Shown in pieces: positions 24,107 to 32,931 of a stretch of 64,000 bases of DNA. The translations under genes were made by a program, and so were the position numbers. Numbering within the stretch: the stretch's first letter is position 1; the number at the start of each line of letters is the position of its first letter. This DNA is from Flagellimonas pacifica (GTDB lineage Bacteria > Bacteroidota > Bacteroidia > Flavobacteriales > Flavobacteriaceae), in contig NZ_OBEH01000002.1 of the NCBI RefSeq assembly GCF_900215465.1, positions 62,001-126,000 on the forward strand, read 5' to 3'. The notes beneath the pieces are model-generated. The model was not told the DNA's origin, made no database searches, and worked only from the letters and a program-made list of their open reading frames with translations.

Positions 24107-24487
24107 CTAGATATTCGGAATAACCAAAACTTGATCAGGATGAATTACATCCGGATTCTTTAAGATGTTGGTGTTCGCATCAAAGATTTTGTTGTATTTC
24201 ATGGCATCTCCGTAATAGTGCTTGGCTATTTTGCTTAGAGATTCACCACTTTTTACTGTATGTCTGTGATAAACAGAATCATCAGAAACTGAAATATTGG
24301 CTTTAATATCACTTGGACTCTGCCCTCCAATTTCCTTGATTTTGTCCCAAATAACGTTCTTCTCGTATGGGGTATTTGCTTCACCTTTTATCTTTAGGAC
24401 TCCTCCTTCTTCAGAAACATCGCCATTTTTAATGGCCAATTGTTGTCCTAAATCTAACACTGCTTGGTATTTTGCCTTTGCGCTCAT
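24107..24487 (-). CDS. LysM-domain protein (BON-LysM, Kbp-like)
   Basis: Protein of 126 aa without a signal peptide. The N-terminal half (about 10-65) resembles a BON domain ([30 protein letters not shown]). The C-terminal half is a LysM module ([34 protein letters not shown]... near 73-124). This arrangement is that of the E. coli K+-binding protein Kbp (YgaU), a cytoplasmic potassium sensor, so Kbp-like is a better guess than a cell-wall enzyme. Divergent from rpsA. Confidence 0.8.
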   Translation of the reverse strand: MSAKAKYQAVLDLGQQLAIKNGDVSEEGGVLKIKGEANTPYEKNVIWDKIKEIGGQSPSDIKANISVSDDSVYHRHTVKSGESLSKIAKHYYGDAMKYNKIFDANTNILKNPDVIHPDQVLVIPNI

Positions 24488-24602
24488 AATAATCTAAATG
24501 TATTTAATGGTTAATATTTAGAAACAAGATATGCATAAAAGTCACATTTCACCTTAAATTTTGATTAATTCTTAAAACAGTGGGGCAAGAATCAAATAAG
24601 GG

Positions 24603-24633
24603 TTTGTAAAACAAGTAATTAATTGTATTTTTG
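24603..24633 (+). promoter_or_regulatory. Strong Bacteroidota promoter of rpsA
   Basis: TTTG (24603-24606), 19 bases, then TATTTTTG (24626-24633): an exact match to the TTTG-N19-TAnnTTTG consensus. A start near 24640 gives a leader of about 108 bases to the S1 start codon. That is long enough for the autoregulatory structure S1 mRNAs often have. Confidence 0.8.
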
Positions 24634-24747
24634 CACTCCTTTTTGACAAAGCAACAAGAGGAAAAGGGAAAGAAAATCATCAATAACAACTTCCACAGGA
24701 ATTGTTTAACTCTTGTAAAACTGTGGAATACAAATTTAAATCAGCAG

Positions 24748-26586
24748 ATGGCTGAAGAAAAAGCAAACGTTGAGGTAGAAGAAACTACAGCAACAGTAGA
24801 AGTTAAAGAAGAAGTACAGACCCAACAAGATCCCCAAGAGTTTTTGGAAAATTTTGACTGGGACAAGTACGAAGAGGGTATTGAAAAAGTAGAGGACAGC
24901 AAGTTAAACGAGTTTGAGAAACTTGTTGAGGAAAATTTTGTGGACACTGCCGATGAAGAGGTTGTTGAAGGAACAGTAGTTCACATGACAGACCGTGAGG
25001 CGATCATCGACATCAATGCAAAATCTGAAGGGGTTATCTCTTTGAACGAGTTCCGTTACAATCCTGACCTTAAGGTTGGTGATAAAGTTGAGGTACTTAT
25101 CGATATCCGTGAAGACAAAACCGGTCAATTGGTATTGTCGCACAGAAAAGCAAGAACAATCATGGCTTGGGACAGAGTTAATGCTGCCCATGACAAAGAA
25201 GAGATTGTTCAAGGTTTTGTAAAATGCAGAACCAAAGGTGGTATGATCGTAGATGTATTTGGTATAGAAGCTTTCTTGCCAGGTTCACAAATCGATGTAA
25301 AACCTATCCGTGACTACGATCAGTATGTTGGTAAGACCATGGAATTCAAAGTGGTTAAGATTAACCATGAATTCAAGAACGTAGTTGTTTCCCATAAGGC
25401 CCTTATTGAAGCTGATATTGAAGAGCAGAAGAAGGAGATCATTGGCCAGTTGGAAAAAGGACAAGTATTGGAAGGTATCGTGAAGAACGTTACTTCTTAT
25501 GGTGTGTTCATTGACCTTGGTGGTGTTGACGGATTGATTCACATTACAGACCTTTCATGGAGTAGAATCAACCACCCGAACGAAGTTGTTGAGCTAGACC
25601 AGAAATTAAACGTGGTAATCCTTGACTTTGATGATAACAAGTCAAGAATTCAATTAGGTCTTAAACAATTGGAGAAACATCCATGGGATGCTTTGGGCGA
25701 TGAGATCAAGATTGGTGATAAAGTAAAAGGTAAAGTAGTTGTTATTGCTGATTACGGCGCCTTTATTGAAGTTGCTGAAGGTGTTGAGGGATTAATTCAC
25801 GTTTCTGAAATGTCATGGTCTACGCACTTAAGATCAGCACAAGATTTTGTAAGTGTTGGTGATGAAGTTGAAGCAGTTGTATTAACTTTGGATAGAGAAG
25901 ATCGCAAAATGTCCTTGGGTATCAAGCAATTGACGCCAGACCCATGGACAGATATTACTTCTAAATATCCTGTAGGTTCTAGACATAAAGGAATTGTTAG
26001 AAACTTTACCAACTTTGGTGTGTTTGTAGAAATGGAAGAAGGAATTGATGGATTGATTTACATCTCTGACCTTTCATGGACCAAGAAAATCAAGCACCCA
26101 TCTGAGTTTGTTGCCGTAGGCGATACCTTGGAGGTTGAAGTATTGGAATTGGATGTTGAAGGACGTAAGTTGAGTCTTGGACACAAGCAAACCACTGAGA
26201 ACCCTTGGGATAAATACTCTGAGGAGTTTGCCGAAGGTACAGTTCACAAAGCAGCCATTGCAGAAGTTGTTGATAAGGGAGCTACCGTTAACTTCAATGA
26301 TGATATTGTAGGATTTGTTCCTTCACGTCATATGGAAAAAGAAGATGGTAAGAAGCTAACTAAAGGTGAAGAAGTAGAATTCAAGATCATTGAGTTCAAT
26401 AAAGATTTCAAGCGTGTTGTGGCTAGCCATACCGCTATCTTTAGAGAGCAAGAAGAACGCAACATTAGCACAGCTAAGAGAAAAGCTGCGGCTTCAGCAG
26501 ATGAGGCTAAAACCACTCTTGGTGATGCTAACTCTCAATTACAAGCATTGAAGGATAAAATGGAAGCTGATTCCAAGAAGAAGTAA
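24748..26586 (+). CDS. rpsA: 30S ribosomal protein S1
   Basis: RNA-binding protein of the small ribosomal subunit that helps recruit mRNA. From the ATG at 24748 (MAEEKANVEVEE) it is 612 aa; an upstream in-frame TTG at 24631 lies inside the promoter box and is rejected. An acidic N-terminal segment (1-70) precedes six S1 repeats, starting near residues 72, 152, 240, 323, 411 and 498, the central ones with the GVFIDLGG-type and GLIHxxDLSW signatures, followed by a basic C-terminal tail. A strong promoter and a strong terminator frame it as a single gene. Confidence 0.96.
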   Translation: MAEEKANVEVEETTATVEVKEEVQTQQDPQEFLENFDWDKYEEGIEKVEDSKLNEFEKLVEENFVDTADEEVVEGTVVHMTDREAIIDINAKSEGVISLNEFRYNPDLKVGDKVEVLIDIREDKTGQLVLSHRKARTIMAWDRVNAAHDKEEIVQGFVKCRTKGGMIVDVFGIEAFLPGSQIDVKPIRDYDQYVGKTMEFKVVKINHEFKNVVVSHKALIEADIEEQKKEIIGQLEKGQVLEGIVKNVTSYGVFIDLGGVDGLIHITDLSWSRINHPNEVVELDQKLNVVILDFDDNKSRIQLGLKQLEKHPWDALGDEIKIGDKVKGKVVVIADYGAFIEVAEGVEGLIHVSEMSWSTHLRSAQDFVSVGDEVEAVVLTLDREDRKMSLGIKQLTPDPWTDITSKYPVGSRHKGIVRNFTNFGVFVEMEEGIDGLIYISDLSWTKKIKHPSEFVAVGDTLEVEVLELDVEGRKLSLGHKQTTENPWDKYSEEFAEGTVHKAAIAEVVDKGATVNFNDDIVGFVPSRHMEKEDGKKLTKGEEVEFKIIEFNKDFKRVVASHTAIFREQEERNISTAKRKAAASADEAKTTLGDANSQLQALKDKMEADSKKK

Positions 26587-26608
26587 TCAGATTCTTAAAT
26601 ACAAAGAG

Positions 26609-26638
26609 AGCCCCGCTGGTAACAGTCGGGGCTTTTTT
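26609..26638 (+). terminator. rpsA terminator
   Basis: Stem AGCCCCG...CTG / CAG...CGGGGCT with a GTAA loop, followed by TTTTTT. Confidence 0.85.
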
Positions 26639-26666
26639 ATTGCACTGACCTTTTTAAAGAATTGTG

Positions 26667-26674
26667 TACTTTTG
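26667..26674 (+). promoter_or_regulatory. Promoter box of the pyrR operon
   Basis: TACTTTTG matches the TAnnTTTG box. With a start near 26681 the leader is only about 20 bases, too short for the PyrR-binding attenuator known in Bacillus. Confidence 0.6.
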
Positions 26675-26701
26675 CATACAACTGAGTCGGTCAAATAGCA
26701 A

Positions 26702-27241
26702 ATGAGTCAAAAAGTATTACTCTCCTCAAAAGAAATAAACATCATACTGCACCGTTTGGCTTGCCAACTTTTAGAAAATCATCTTGATTTTAGTAATACT
26801 GTTATAATAGGGATTCAACCCAGGGGCATTTTTTTGGCAGAACGGTTGACCAAGATTTTAAGGGAAGAATACAAGGTAAAGGACATAAAACTGGGCTTTT
26901 TAGATATCACTTTTTATAGGGACGATTTCAGAAGAGGCGAAAAAACCTTAGAGGCCAATACCACCAAAATAGATTTTCTGGTTGATGACAAAAATGTAGT
27001 ATTTGTTGATGATGTGCTTTACACCGGAAGAAGTATACGTGCTGCACTGACAGCTATTCAATCTTTCGGCAGACCATCGGATATTGAGTTGTTGACCCTG
27101 ATAGATAGAAGATTTAGTAGGCATTTGCCCATTCAACCCAATTACCGGGGTAGACAGGTAGATGCTATTAACGAAGAAAAAGTGAAGGTGATGTGGGAAG
27201 AGAATGACGGTAAGGATATTGTGTATTTAGTAAGCAAATAG
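26702..27241 (+). CDS. pyrR: PyrR: pyrimidine regulator / uracil phosphoribosyltransferase
   Basis: Protein of 179 aa of the type I phosphoribosyltransferase fold with the PRPP loop VVFVDDVLYTGRSIRAAL (residues about 99-116) and the PyrR-typical DRRFSRHLPIQPNYRG segment. In Firmicutes it binds pyr leader RNA and attenuates transcription. Here the leader is too short for that, so the protein may act as a uracil phosphoribosyltransferase or regulate elsewhere. It is the first gene of a long plus-strand run and lies 6 bases before pyrB. Confidence 0.93.
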   Translation: MSQKVLLSSKEINIILHRLACQLLENHLDFSNTVIIGIQPRGIFLAERLTKILREEYKVKDIKLGFLDITFYRDDFRRGEKTLEANTTKIDFLVDDKNVVFVDDVLYTGRSIRAALTAIQSFGRPSDIELLTLIDRRFSRHLPIQPNYRGRQVDAINEEKVKVMWEENDGKDIVYLVSK

Positions 27242-27247
27242 AATATA

Positions 27248-28174
27248 ATGAGCGAATTAAGTGTAAACCACTTACTGGGAATAAAGTATCTGAACAAAAA
27301 AGATATAGAGCTCATTTTTGAAACTGCAGATCATTTTAAGGAAGTAATCAATCGTTCTATAAAAAAGGTTCCCTCACTAAGGGATATAACAATAGCGAAT
27401 ATCTTTTTTGAAAACAGTACCCGTACCAAACTCTCTTTTGAGCTTGCAGAAAAAAGACTCTCAGCGGATGTCATTAATTTTTCGGCCTCGCAATCCTCTG
27501 TAAAAAAGGGAGAAACACTAATTGACACTGTAAACAACATCCTTTCCATGAAAGTGGATATGGTGGTGATGAGACATCCCAACCCTGGAGCGGGCATTTT
27601 TCTTTCAAAACACGTTAAGGCTTCAATAATAAATGCAGGAGATGGGGCTCATGAACACCCTACACAAGCCTTGCTGGATTCGTATTCCATCCGCGAAAAA
27701 TTAGGTGATGTGGGAGGTAAAAATGTGGTAATTGTTGGCGATATCCTACATTCCAGAGTTGCCTTATCCAATATTTTTGCCTTAAAACTGCAAGGGGCCA
27801 ATGTAAAAGTATGTGGTCCCAAGACATTGATTCCCAAACATATTGAATCTTTAGGAGTTCAAGTAGAAACCAACCTTAAAAAGGCGTTGGAATGGTGTGA
27901 CGTGGCCAATATGCTCCGAGTACAGAACGAGCGTATGGACATCAGTTACTTTCCAACAACACGAGAATATACCCAGCAGTTTGGTGTAAACAAACAATTA
28001 TTGAACAGTTTGGACAAGCAGATTGTGATCATGCACCCTGGACCTATAAATAGGGGGGTGGAGATTACAAGTGACGTAGCAGACTCCAATCAATCCATAA
28101 TTTTGGAACAAGTTGAAAATGGAGTCGCGATCCGCATGGCGGTAATTTATTTATTGGCATCAAAAATTAAGTAA
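27248..28174 (+). CDS. pyrB: Aspartate carbamoyltransferase catalytic subunit
   Basis: Catalyses carbamoyl phosphate plus aspartate to carbamoyl aspartate, the committed step of pyrimidine synthesis. The 308 aa carry the carbamoyl-phosphate motif STRTKLSFE near residue 58, the HPTQALLD loop and the C-terminal MHPGPINRGVE motif. It is complete and of the usual length. No pyrI regulatory subunit is adjacent, which suggests an unregulated trimer or control through PyrR. It is co-transcribed with pyrR (6-base gap) and followed by a STAS-like gene one base later. Confidence 0.96.
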   Translation: MSELSVNHLLGIKYLNKKDIELIFETADHFKEVINRSIKKVPSLRDITIANIFFENSTRTKLSFELAEKRLSADVINFSASQSSVKKGETLIDTVNNILSMKVDMVVMRHPNPGAGIFLSKHVKASIINAGDGAHEHPTQALLDSYSIREKLGDVGGKNVVIVGDILHSRVALSNIFALKLQGANVKVCGPKTLIPKHIESLGVQVETNLKKALEWCDVANMLRVQNERMDISYFPTTREYTQQFGVNKQLLNSLDKQIVIMHPGPINRGVEITSDVADSNQSIILEQVENGVAIRMAVIYLLASKIK

Positions 28175-28175
28175 A

Positions 28176-28508
28176 ATGATTTTCGACAAAAAAGGAACAA
28201 CAACCATTGTTTTCCAAGAAAAGATTTCACTTGCCACCTTCTTGGAAAATTTAAACAAAGCATACCCCAAGTTAAAACACGACAATATTATTGTAAACCT
28301 TTTTTCATTTAGCAAACTTACAGCTGGTGATGTTTTGGAGTTTTTGCAGATTTCAAACACGCATAAAACTTCCAATAAGTCTTTTGTTCTGGTCACCAAT
28401 AAGGTTTCTTATGATGAAATACCAGATGAAATCAGTGTGGTTCCTACCATTCAAGAAGCAAAGGATATTATAGAAATGGAGGAAATTGAGCGGGATTTGG
28501 GAATTTAA
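28176..28508 (+). CDS. Small STAS-like protein next to rnz
   Basis: Protein of 110 aa with alternating strands and helices reminiscent of a STAS or anti-sigma-antagonist fold (TTTIVFQEKISLATFLENLNK, DNIIVNLFSFSKLTAGDVLEFLQIS, SFVLVTN, then an acidic tail). Automated annotations sometimes carry over the name ribonuclease Z from its neighbour, but no metallo-beta-lactamase motif is present. It begins one base after pyrB and 90 bases before rnz, so translation is coupled to pyrB. Function unknown. Confidence 0.7.
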   Translation: MIFDKKGTTTIVFQEKISLATFLENLNKAYPKLKHDNIIVNLFSFSKLTAGDVLEFLQISNTHKTSNKSFVLVTNKVSYDEIPDEISVVPTIQEAKDIIEMEEIERDLGI

Positions 28509-28598
28509 TATGCAAAGAAAAATGTTAAATGGAAAATTGAAAATGAATGGGTTTAGGAGCGTCTACCCCATAAACCATCAACTCTTCACCCATTCTAA

Positions 28599-29504
28599 AT
28601 GAAATTAACCATTCTCGGTTGTTATTCAGCTACCCCCAGAACATTTACAAATCCTACTTCACAGGTTTTGGAGATTCGCAATCATCTTTTTTTGATAGAC
28701 TGCGGAGAAGGCACCCAAGTGCAACTTAGAAAGAATAAGATTAAGTTTTCCAGAATCAAGCACATTTTTATTTCACACTTGCACGGAGACCATTTTTTTG
28801 GATTACCGGGGCTAATTTCCACTTTTAGGCTTTTGGGAAGGGAAACTGAAATGCATATTTATGGCCCAAAAGGAATCAAAGAGGCAATAACATTGTTCCT
28901 AAAACTAGGAGACTCATGGACCAATTTTCCGTTGATTTTTCATGAATTGAAATCCAAGGAATCTGAACTAATATTTGAGGACGAACAGGTAAGTGTTCAT
29001 ACTATTCCCTTAAAACATAGAATATACACTAACGGTTTCTTGTTCCAAGAAAAGCCATCGCCAAGAAAATTGGATATTGAGGCAGTTGCAGAACATAAAA
29101 TTGATAGGAGTCAATATAACAATATAAAAAATGGAGCTGATGGAATCCTGGAAAGTGGTACCGTTGTTCCCAATGCAAGTTTAACAATAGATCCGCCAGA
29201 CCCTAAAAGCTATGCTTTTTGCAGTGACACTGTATACAATGAGGACATTTTACCGCTCATAAAAAATGTAGATACACTTTATCATGAATCGACCTTTCTG
29301 GAAACAGAATCCAATTTGGGTGAAAAAACAAAACACTCTACGGCCAAACAAGCAGCACTGATTGCTCAAAAAGCTGATGTAGGTAGCCTTATTTTAGGGC
29401 ATTATTCCACGCGGTACAAATCTATTGACCTTTTTAGGGAAGAGGCACTACAGGTCTTCTCAAACGTGGAATTGGCCGATGATGGAAAATCTTTTGAGAT
29501 ATAA
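28599..29504 (+). CDS. rnz: Ribonuclease Z
   Basis: Metallo-beta-lactamase-fold endonuclease that removes the 3' trailer of tRNA precursors. The 301-aa protein has the zinc motif HLHGDH at residues 60-65, further ligands in PLKHRIYTNGF, FCSDTVYNE and the C-terminal GHYSTRY, and the HEST motif typical of tRNase Z. It is complete. It belongs to the pyrR-ppx run, though a 90-base gap precedes it. Confidence 0.95.
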   Translation: MKLTILGCYSATPRTFTNPTSQVLEIRNHLFLIDCGEGTQVQLRKNKIKFSRIKHIFISHLHGDHFFGLPGLISTFRLLGRETEMHIYGPKGIKEAITLFLKLGDSWTNFPLIFHELKSKESELIFEDEQVSVHTIPLKHRIYTNGFLFQEKPSPRKLDIEAVAEHKIDRSQYNNIKNGADGILESGTVVPNASLTIDPPDPKSYAFCSDTVYNEDILPLIKNVDTLYHESTFLETESNLGEKTKHSTAKQAALIAQKADVGSLILGHYSTRYKSIDLFREEALQVFSNVELADDGKSFEI

Positions 29505-29546
29505 AGTTTAAAATTCCCTTCGATACCATGAAATTGAAGAATATGT

Positions 29547-29600
29547 CTCCTCGAGTGCAGTCGAGAGGTTTTTCTGGGTCTCGATTGCGCTCGACCTGAC
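29547..29600. repeat. Paired palindromic (BIME-like) repeat
   Basis: Two short palindromes TCGA-N6-TCGA (29551-29564 and 29581-29594), 30 bases apart and in inverted orientation (GTGCAG versus TTGCGC cores), lie in the rnz-pdxH gap. A related tcaactgcgctcagg sequence occurs at 21772-21795. They look like members of a dispersed intergenic repeat family. Confidence 0.55.
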
Positions 29601-29680
29601 CACTATTAAAACAAAAGGCCAGCAATCTTTTTAATCTCCATTCTTTTGCTGAAATTTGAAGAAGATTAGACAGTAGAACT

Positions 29681-30328
29681 ATGCAAAAGGATCTGAGCAA
29701 TTATCGCAAATCATATGAAAAAAGTGCGTTGACGGAGGATGCCATTAAAGAAAACCCATTGGAGCAATTTCAAAAATGGTTTTATGAAGTGGAGGCCACT
29801 GATGGTTTGGATGAACCCAATGCCATGACCATTTCTACCATTGGTTTAGATGGATTTCCTAAAAACAGAGTTGTTTTGATGAAAAAATATACCCATGAAG
29901 GGTTCATTTTCTATACCAACTACTTAAGTGAGAAAGGAAAGGCGCTAGAAAAGAATCCATCGGTATGCTTATCTTTTTTCTGGCCAAACCTTGAACGACA
30001 GATAATCATAAAAGGTAAGACTGAGAAAATTGCTGAAAACCTTTCAGATGGTTATTTTGAGTCTCGACCTTTGGGAAGTCAATTGGGGGCCATAGTTTCT
30101 GACCAAAGTGAGGTTATTGAATCTAGGGAAGTGTTGCAAGCGAAGCTGATGGCATTAGAAAAAGAACTTGAAGGAAAAGAAATTGAAAGGCCAGCACATT
30201 GGGGAGGTTATTTGGTAAGGCCAATTTCTTTGGAATTTTGGCAAGGTAGACCCAATCGACTTCATGATAGAATCCGGTATACCCTCCAGAAGGATTACAA
30301 TTGGAAAATAGAGCGCCTTCAACCATAG
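29681..30328 (+). CDS. pdxH: Pyridoxamine 5'-phosphate oxidase
   Basis: FMN-dependent oxidase that forms pyridoxal 5'-phosphate from the pyridoxine or pyridoxamine phosphates. The 215-aa length is standard. Diagnostic stretches are DGLDEPNAMTISTIGLDGFPKNRVVLMK, the FMN-binding GFIFYTNYLSEKGKAL, and the C-terminal FWQGRPNRLHDRIRY with the substrate-binding Arg and His. It lies between rnz and sixA on the same strand, with 22 bases to sixA. Confidence 0.96.
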   Translation: MQKDLSNYRKSYEKSALTEDAIKENPLEQFQKWFYEVEATDGLDEPNAMTISTIGLDGFPKNRVVLMKKYTHEGFIFYTNYLSEKGKALEKNPSVCLSFFWPNLERQIIIKGKTEKIAENLSDGYFESRPLGSQLGAIVSDQSEVIESREVLQAKLMALEKELEGKEIERPAHWGGYLVRPISLEFWQGRPNRLHDRIRYTLQKDYNWKIERLQP

Positions 30329-30350
30329 GAGCTTAAAAACTATAGGCATT

Positions 30351-30842
30351 ATGAAAACAATAACCTTGGTAAGGCATGGAAAATCCTCATGGGAATATGA
30401 TGTTTCCGATAAGGATAGGCCTTTAAAAGAGAGAGGGATTAATGATGCCCATTTGGTGGCAAAAAAAGCCATAGAGAATGATTTTCAGGTAGATTTTGCC
30501 TATTCCAGTCCTGCCAATAGGGCTTTACATACTAGCATGATTTTTTTGAGAAACTTTAGTTTTGACTTTAACAAGTTTCAGGTAAGGGAAGAACTTTATG
30601 ATTTTTCGGGACATAGCGTAGAAAATTTTATTACCGGCTTGGGAGATGAAATTGATTCCGTTCTAATTTTTGGGCACAATTATGCCTTCACATCACTTGC
30701 AAATACTTGGGGAGATCAGTATATTGACAATGTTCCTACCTCGGGTCTGGTGAAGATTAAGTTTAATGTGGATGTATGGTCCAAAATCTCAAAGGGAAGC
30801 ACGGAACAGATAATTTTTCCTAAACATTTGAAGAATAAATGA
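30351..30842 (+). CDS. sixA: SixA-like histidine phosphatase
   Basis: Protein of 163 aa of the histidine phosphatase (phosphoglycerate-mutase-like) superfamily. The catalytic RHG is in LVRHGKSSW (His9 nucleophile), with partner residues SSPANRALHTS and the second His in FGHNYAF. SixA in E. coli dephosphorylates phosphohistidine on HPt domains and PtsN-type proteins. Its overlap of 4 bases with ppk1, whose enzyme runs through a phosphohistidine intermediate, is suggestive but unproven. Cytoplasmic. Confidence 0.88.
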   Translation: MKTITLVRHGKSSWEYDVSDKDRPLKERGINDAHLVAKKAIENDFQVDFAYSSPANRALHTSMIFLRNFSFDFNKFQVREELYDFSGHSVENFITGLGDEIDSVLIFGHNYAFTSLANTWGDQYIDNVPTSGLVKIKFNVDVWSKISKGSTEQIIFPKHLKNK

Positions 30843-32914
30843 TTAAAGTCAAAAACGAATACGTAAACAGGGAAATCAGTTGGTTGCATTTTAATGCAAG
30901 GGTGCTTCAAGAGAGTGCAGATAAAAAGGTCCCTTTGATCGATCGTCTCCGATTTTTGGGGATTTTCAGCAATAATCTTGATGAATTTTTTAAGGTGAGG
31001 TATGCAACGGTAAAACGTATTGTGGATGCCGGTAAAAAAGGAAAAAGTGTTTTAGGGGGGGAGAAGGCTAAGGATTTGTTGGAAGAAATCACAAAGATTG
31101 TAATAGCCCAACAGGCCAGAAGCCTTGAAATTTTGCATAATATAGAGGAGGAACTGAAGGAGGAAAATATCTTTCTGATTGATGAAAATGAAGTAAGTGA
31201 AAGTCAAGCTGAGTTTGTAAGAGATTATTTTTTCAAAAAGGTTAACCAAGAGCTGATGACCATCATCTTGAACGACCTTACAGAGTTTCCGTTGTTAAAA
31301 GACACCGCTGCATATCTGGCTGTAAAAATGGTGATGAAGAATGATGAGCATTCTACTACCAACGGAAAAAACAGGTATGCATTGATAGAAATTCCTAAAG
31401 GGATTGACCGTTTTATTGTCCTTCCTAAGGAGGGGGATAAGAATTATATCATCATTTTGGATGACCTTATCAGGTTTTGCTTGGACAGTGTTTTTACTAT
31501 GTTTGAGTTTGAGTCCATTTCAGCACACATGATAAAGATTACCAGAGATGCAGAACTGGATATTGATAATGATTTGACCAAGAGTTTTATTGAAAAAATA
31601 TCTTCAAGTGTAGAGCACAGAAAAATAAGTGACCCAGTACGTTTTGTCTATGATAAGGAAATTGACAAGGATACGCTTCAGTTTTTGAAAGATAAAATGA
31701 ACATTGTTGATACGGATAGTGTAATACCTGGGGGTAGATATCACAACAGGCGTGATTATATGGGATTCCCGAGTTTGGGAAGACAAGACCTCATGTACAA
31801 AAAGATAGAACCCCTTCCAGTTAAGGGCCTGAGTATGAAAGGAAGTCTTTTGGAGATGATTGCCCACAAAGATTATCTTATTTATACACCCTACCATACG
31901 TTCAGTTATGTTACCAAATTTTTACGGGAAGCTGCCCTTGACCCCAAGGTTAGAGCCATAAAAATTACTGTATATCGACTTGCCAATGATAGCCAGATAG
32001 CAAGGGCATTGATCAATGCCGTTAAAAATGGTAAGAAAGTAACTGTACAGATAGAGCTGCAAGCACGGTTTGATGAACAGGCCAATATTGAATATGCCAA
32101 TCAGTTACAGGCAGAGGGAATTAACCTGATTTTTGGTGTTCCAGGACTCAAAGTACACAGCAAGATTTGTTTGGTTGAGCGTGAAGAAGCGGAAGGAATC
32201 AAAAGGTATGGTTTTATAAGTACTGGTAATTTTAATGAATCAACAGCAAAAATCTATACGGATTACACCTTGTTTACTGCTCACGAGGGGATTTTAAAGG
32301 AAATGGGAAGGGTCTTTGACTTTTTTGAGACCAACTATAAGATCAATAAGTACAAACACCTAGTGGTATCTCCACACTATACCAAATCAACTTTTATTAA
32401 ACTAATTGATAATGAGATTGCCAATGCCTTAATGGGAAAAGAGGCATACATTAAAATAAAAATGAACAGCTTTACGTCTTATAAAATGGTAGATAAGCTA
32501 TACGAGGCGAGTAAGGCTGGGGTTAAAATTCAACTTATTATCAGGGGAATATGTTGCCTTGTTCCCGGAGTTGAGGGGATGAGCGAAAATATTGAGGCCA
32601 TAAGTATAGTTGATAAATTTTTGGAACACCCAAGATTATTCATTTTTGGTAATGGTGGTGACCCTAAAATCTATATCTCCTCTGCGGACTGGATGACAAG
32701 AAATCTTGATTTTAGAGTGGAAGTGGGTTGTCCTATTTATGATGAGAATATTAAACAGGAATTATTAGATACGTTTGACATTTCTTGGCAGGATAACCAA
32801 AAAGCACGGGTTTTTTCCGAGAAACAGGACAATGCGTACAGAGAGCGGAACGAGGACGAACTTGAATTACGTTCCCAATTCAAACTTTATGATTACTACC
32901 AGGAAAAGTTATAA
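30839..32914 (+). CDS. ppk1: Polyphosphate kinase 1
   Basis: Reversibly polymerises the ATP gamma-phosphate into inorganic polyphosphate. The 691-aa protein begins with the N-terminal bundle (YVNREISWLHFNARVLQES), followed by the head domain and two PLD-like C-terminal domains. The phospho-accepting His is His440 in KVHSKICLVER, with STGNFNE and YISSADWMTRNLDFRVE downstream. Complete. It sits between sixA (4-base overlap) and ppx (17-base gap), so synthesis and breakdown of polyphosphate are encoded together. Confidence 0.96.
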   Translation: MIKVKNEYVNREISWLHFNARVLQESADKKVPLIDRLRFLGIFSNNLDEFFKVRYATVKRIVDAGKKGKSVLGGEKAKDLLEEITKIVIAQQARSLEILHNIEEELKEENIFLIDENEVSESQAEFVRDYFFKKVNQELMTIILNDLTEFPLLKDTAAYLAVKMVMKNDEHSTTNGKNRYALIEIPKGIDRFIVLPKEGDKNYIIILDDLIRFCLDSVFTMFEFESISAHMIKITRDAELDIDNDLTKSFIEKISSSVEHRKISDPVRFVYDKEIDKDTLQFLKDKMNIVDTDSVIPGGRYHNRRDYMGFPSLGRQDLMYKKIEPLPVKGLSMKGSLLEMIAHKDYLIYTPYHTFSYVTKFLREAALDPKVRAIKITVYRLANDSQIARALINAVKNGKKVTVQIELQARFDEQANIEYANQLQAEGINLIFGVPGLKVHSKICLVEREEAEGIKRYGFISTGNFNESTAKIYTDYTLFTAHEGILKEMGRVFDFFETNYKINKYKHLVVSPHYTKSTFIKLIDNEIANALMGKEAYIKIKMNSFTSYKMVDKLYEASKAGVKIQLIIRGICCLVPGVEGMSENIEAISIVDKFLEHPRLFIFGNGGDPKIYISSADWMTRNLDFRVEVGCPIYDENIKQELLDTFDISWQDNQKARVFSEKQDNAYRERNEDELELRSQFKLYDYYQEKL

Positions 32915-32931
32915 TCCTAAAAGCTTTTAGT

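Noticed and set aside
24631-24747. 39-residue N-terminal extension of ribosomal protein S1
   Set aside because: Its TTG start is inside the promoter's TATTTTTG box, so it cannot be in the mRNA. The S1 start is at 24748.
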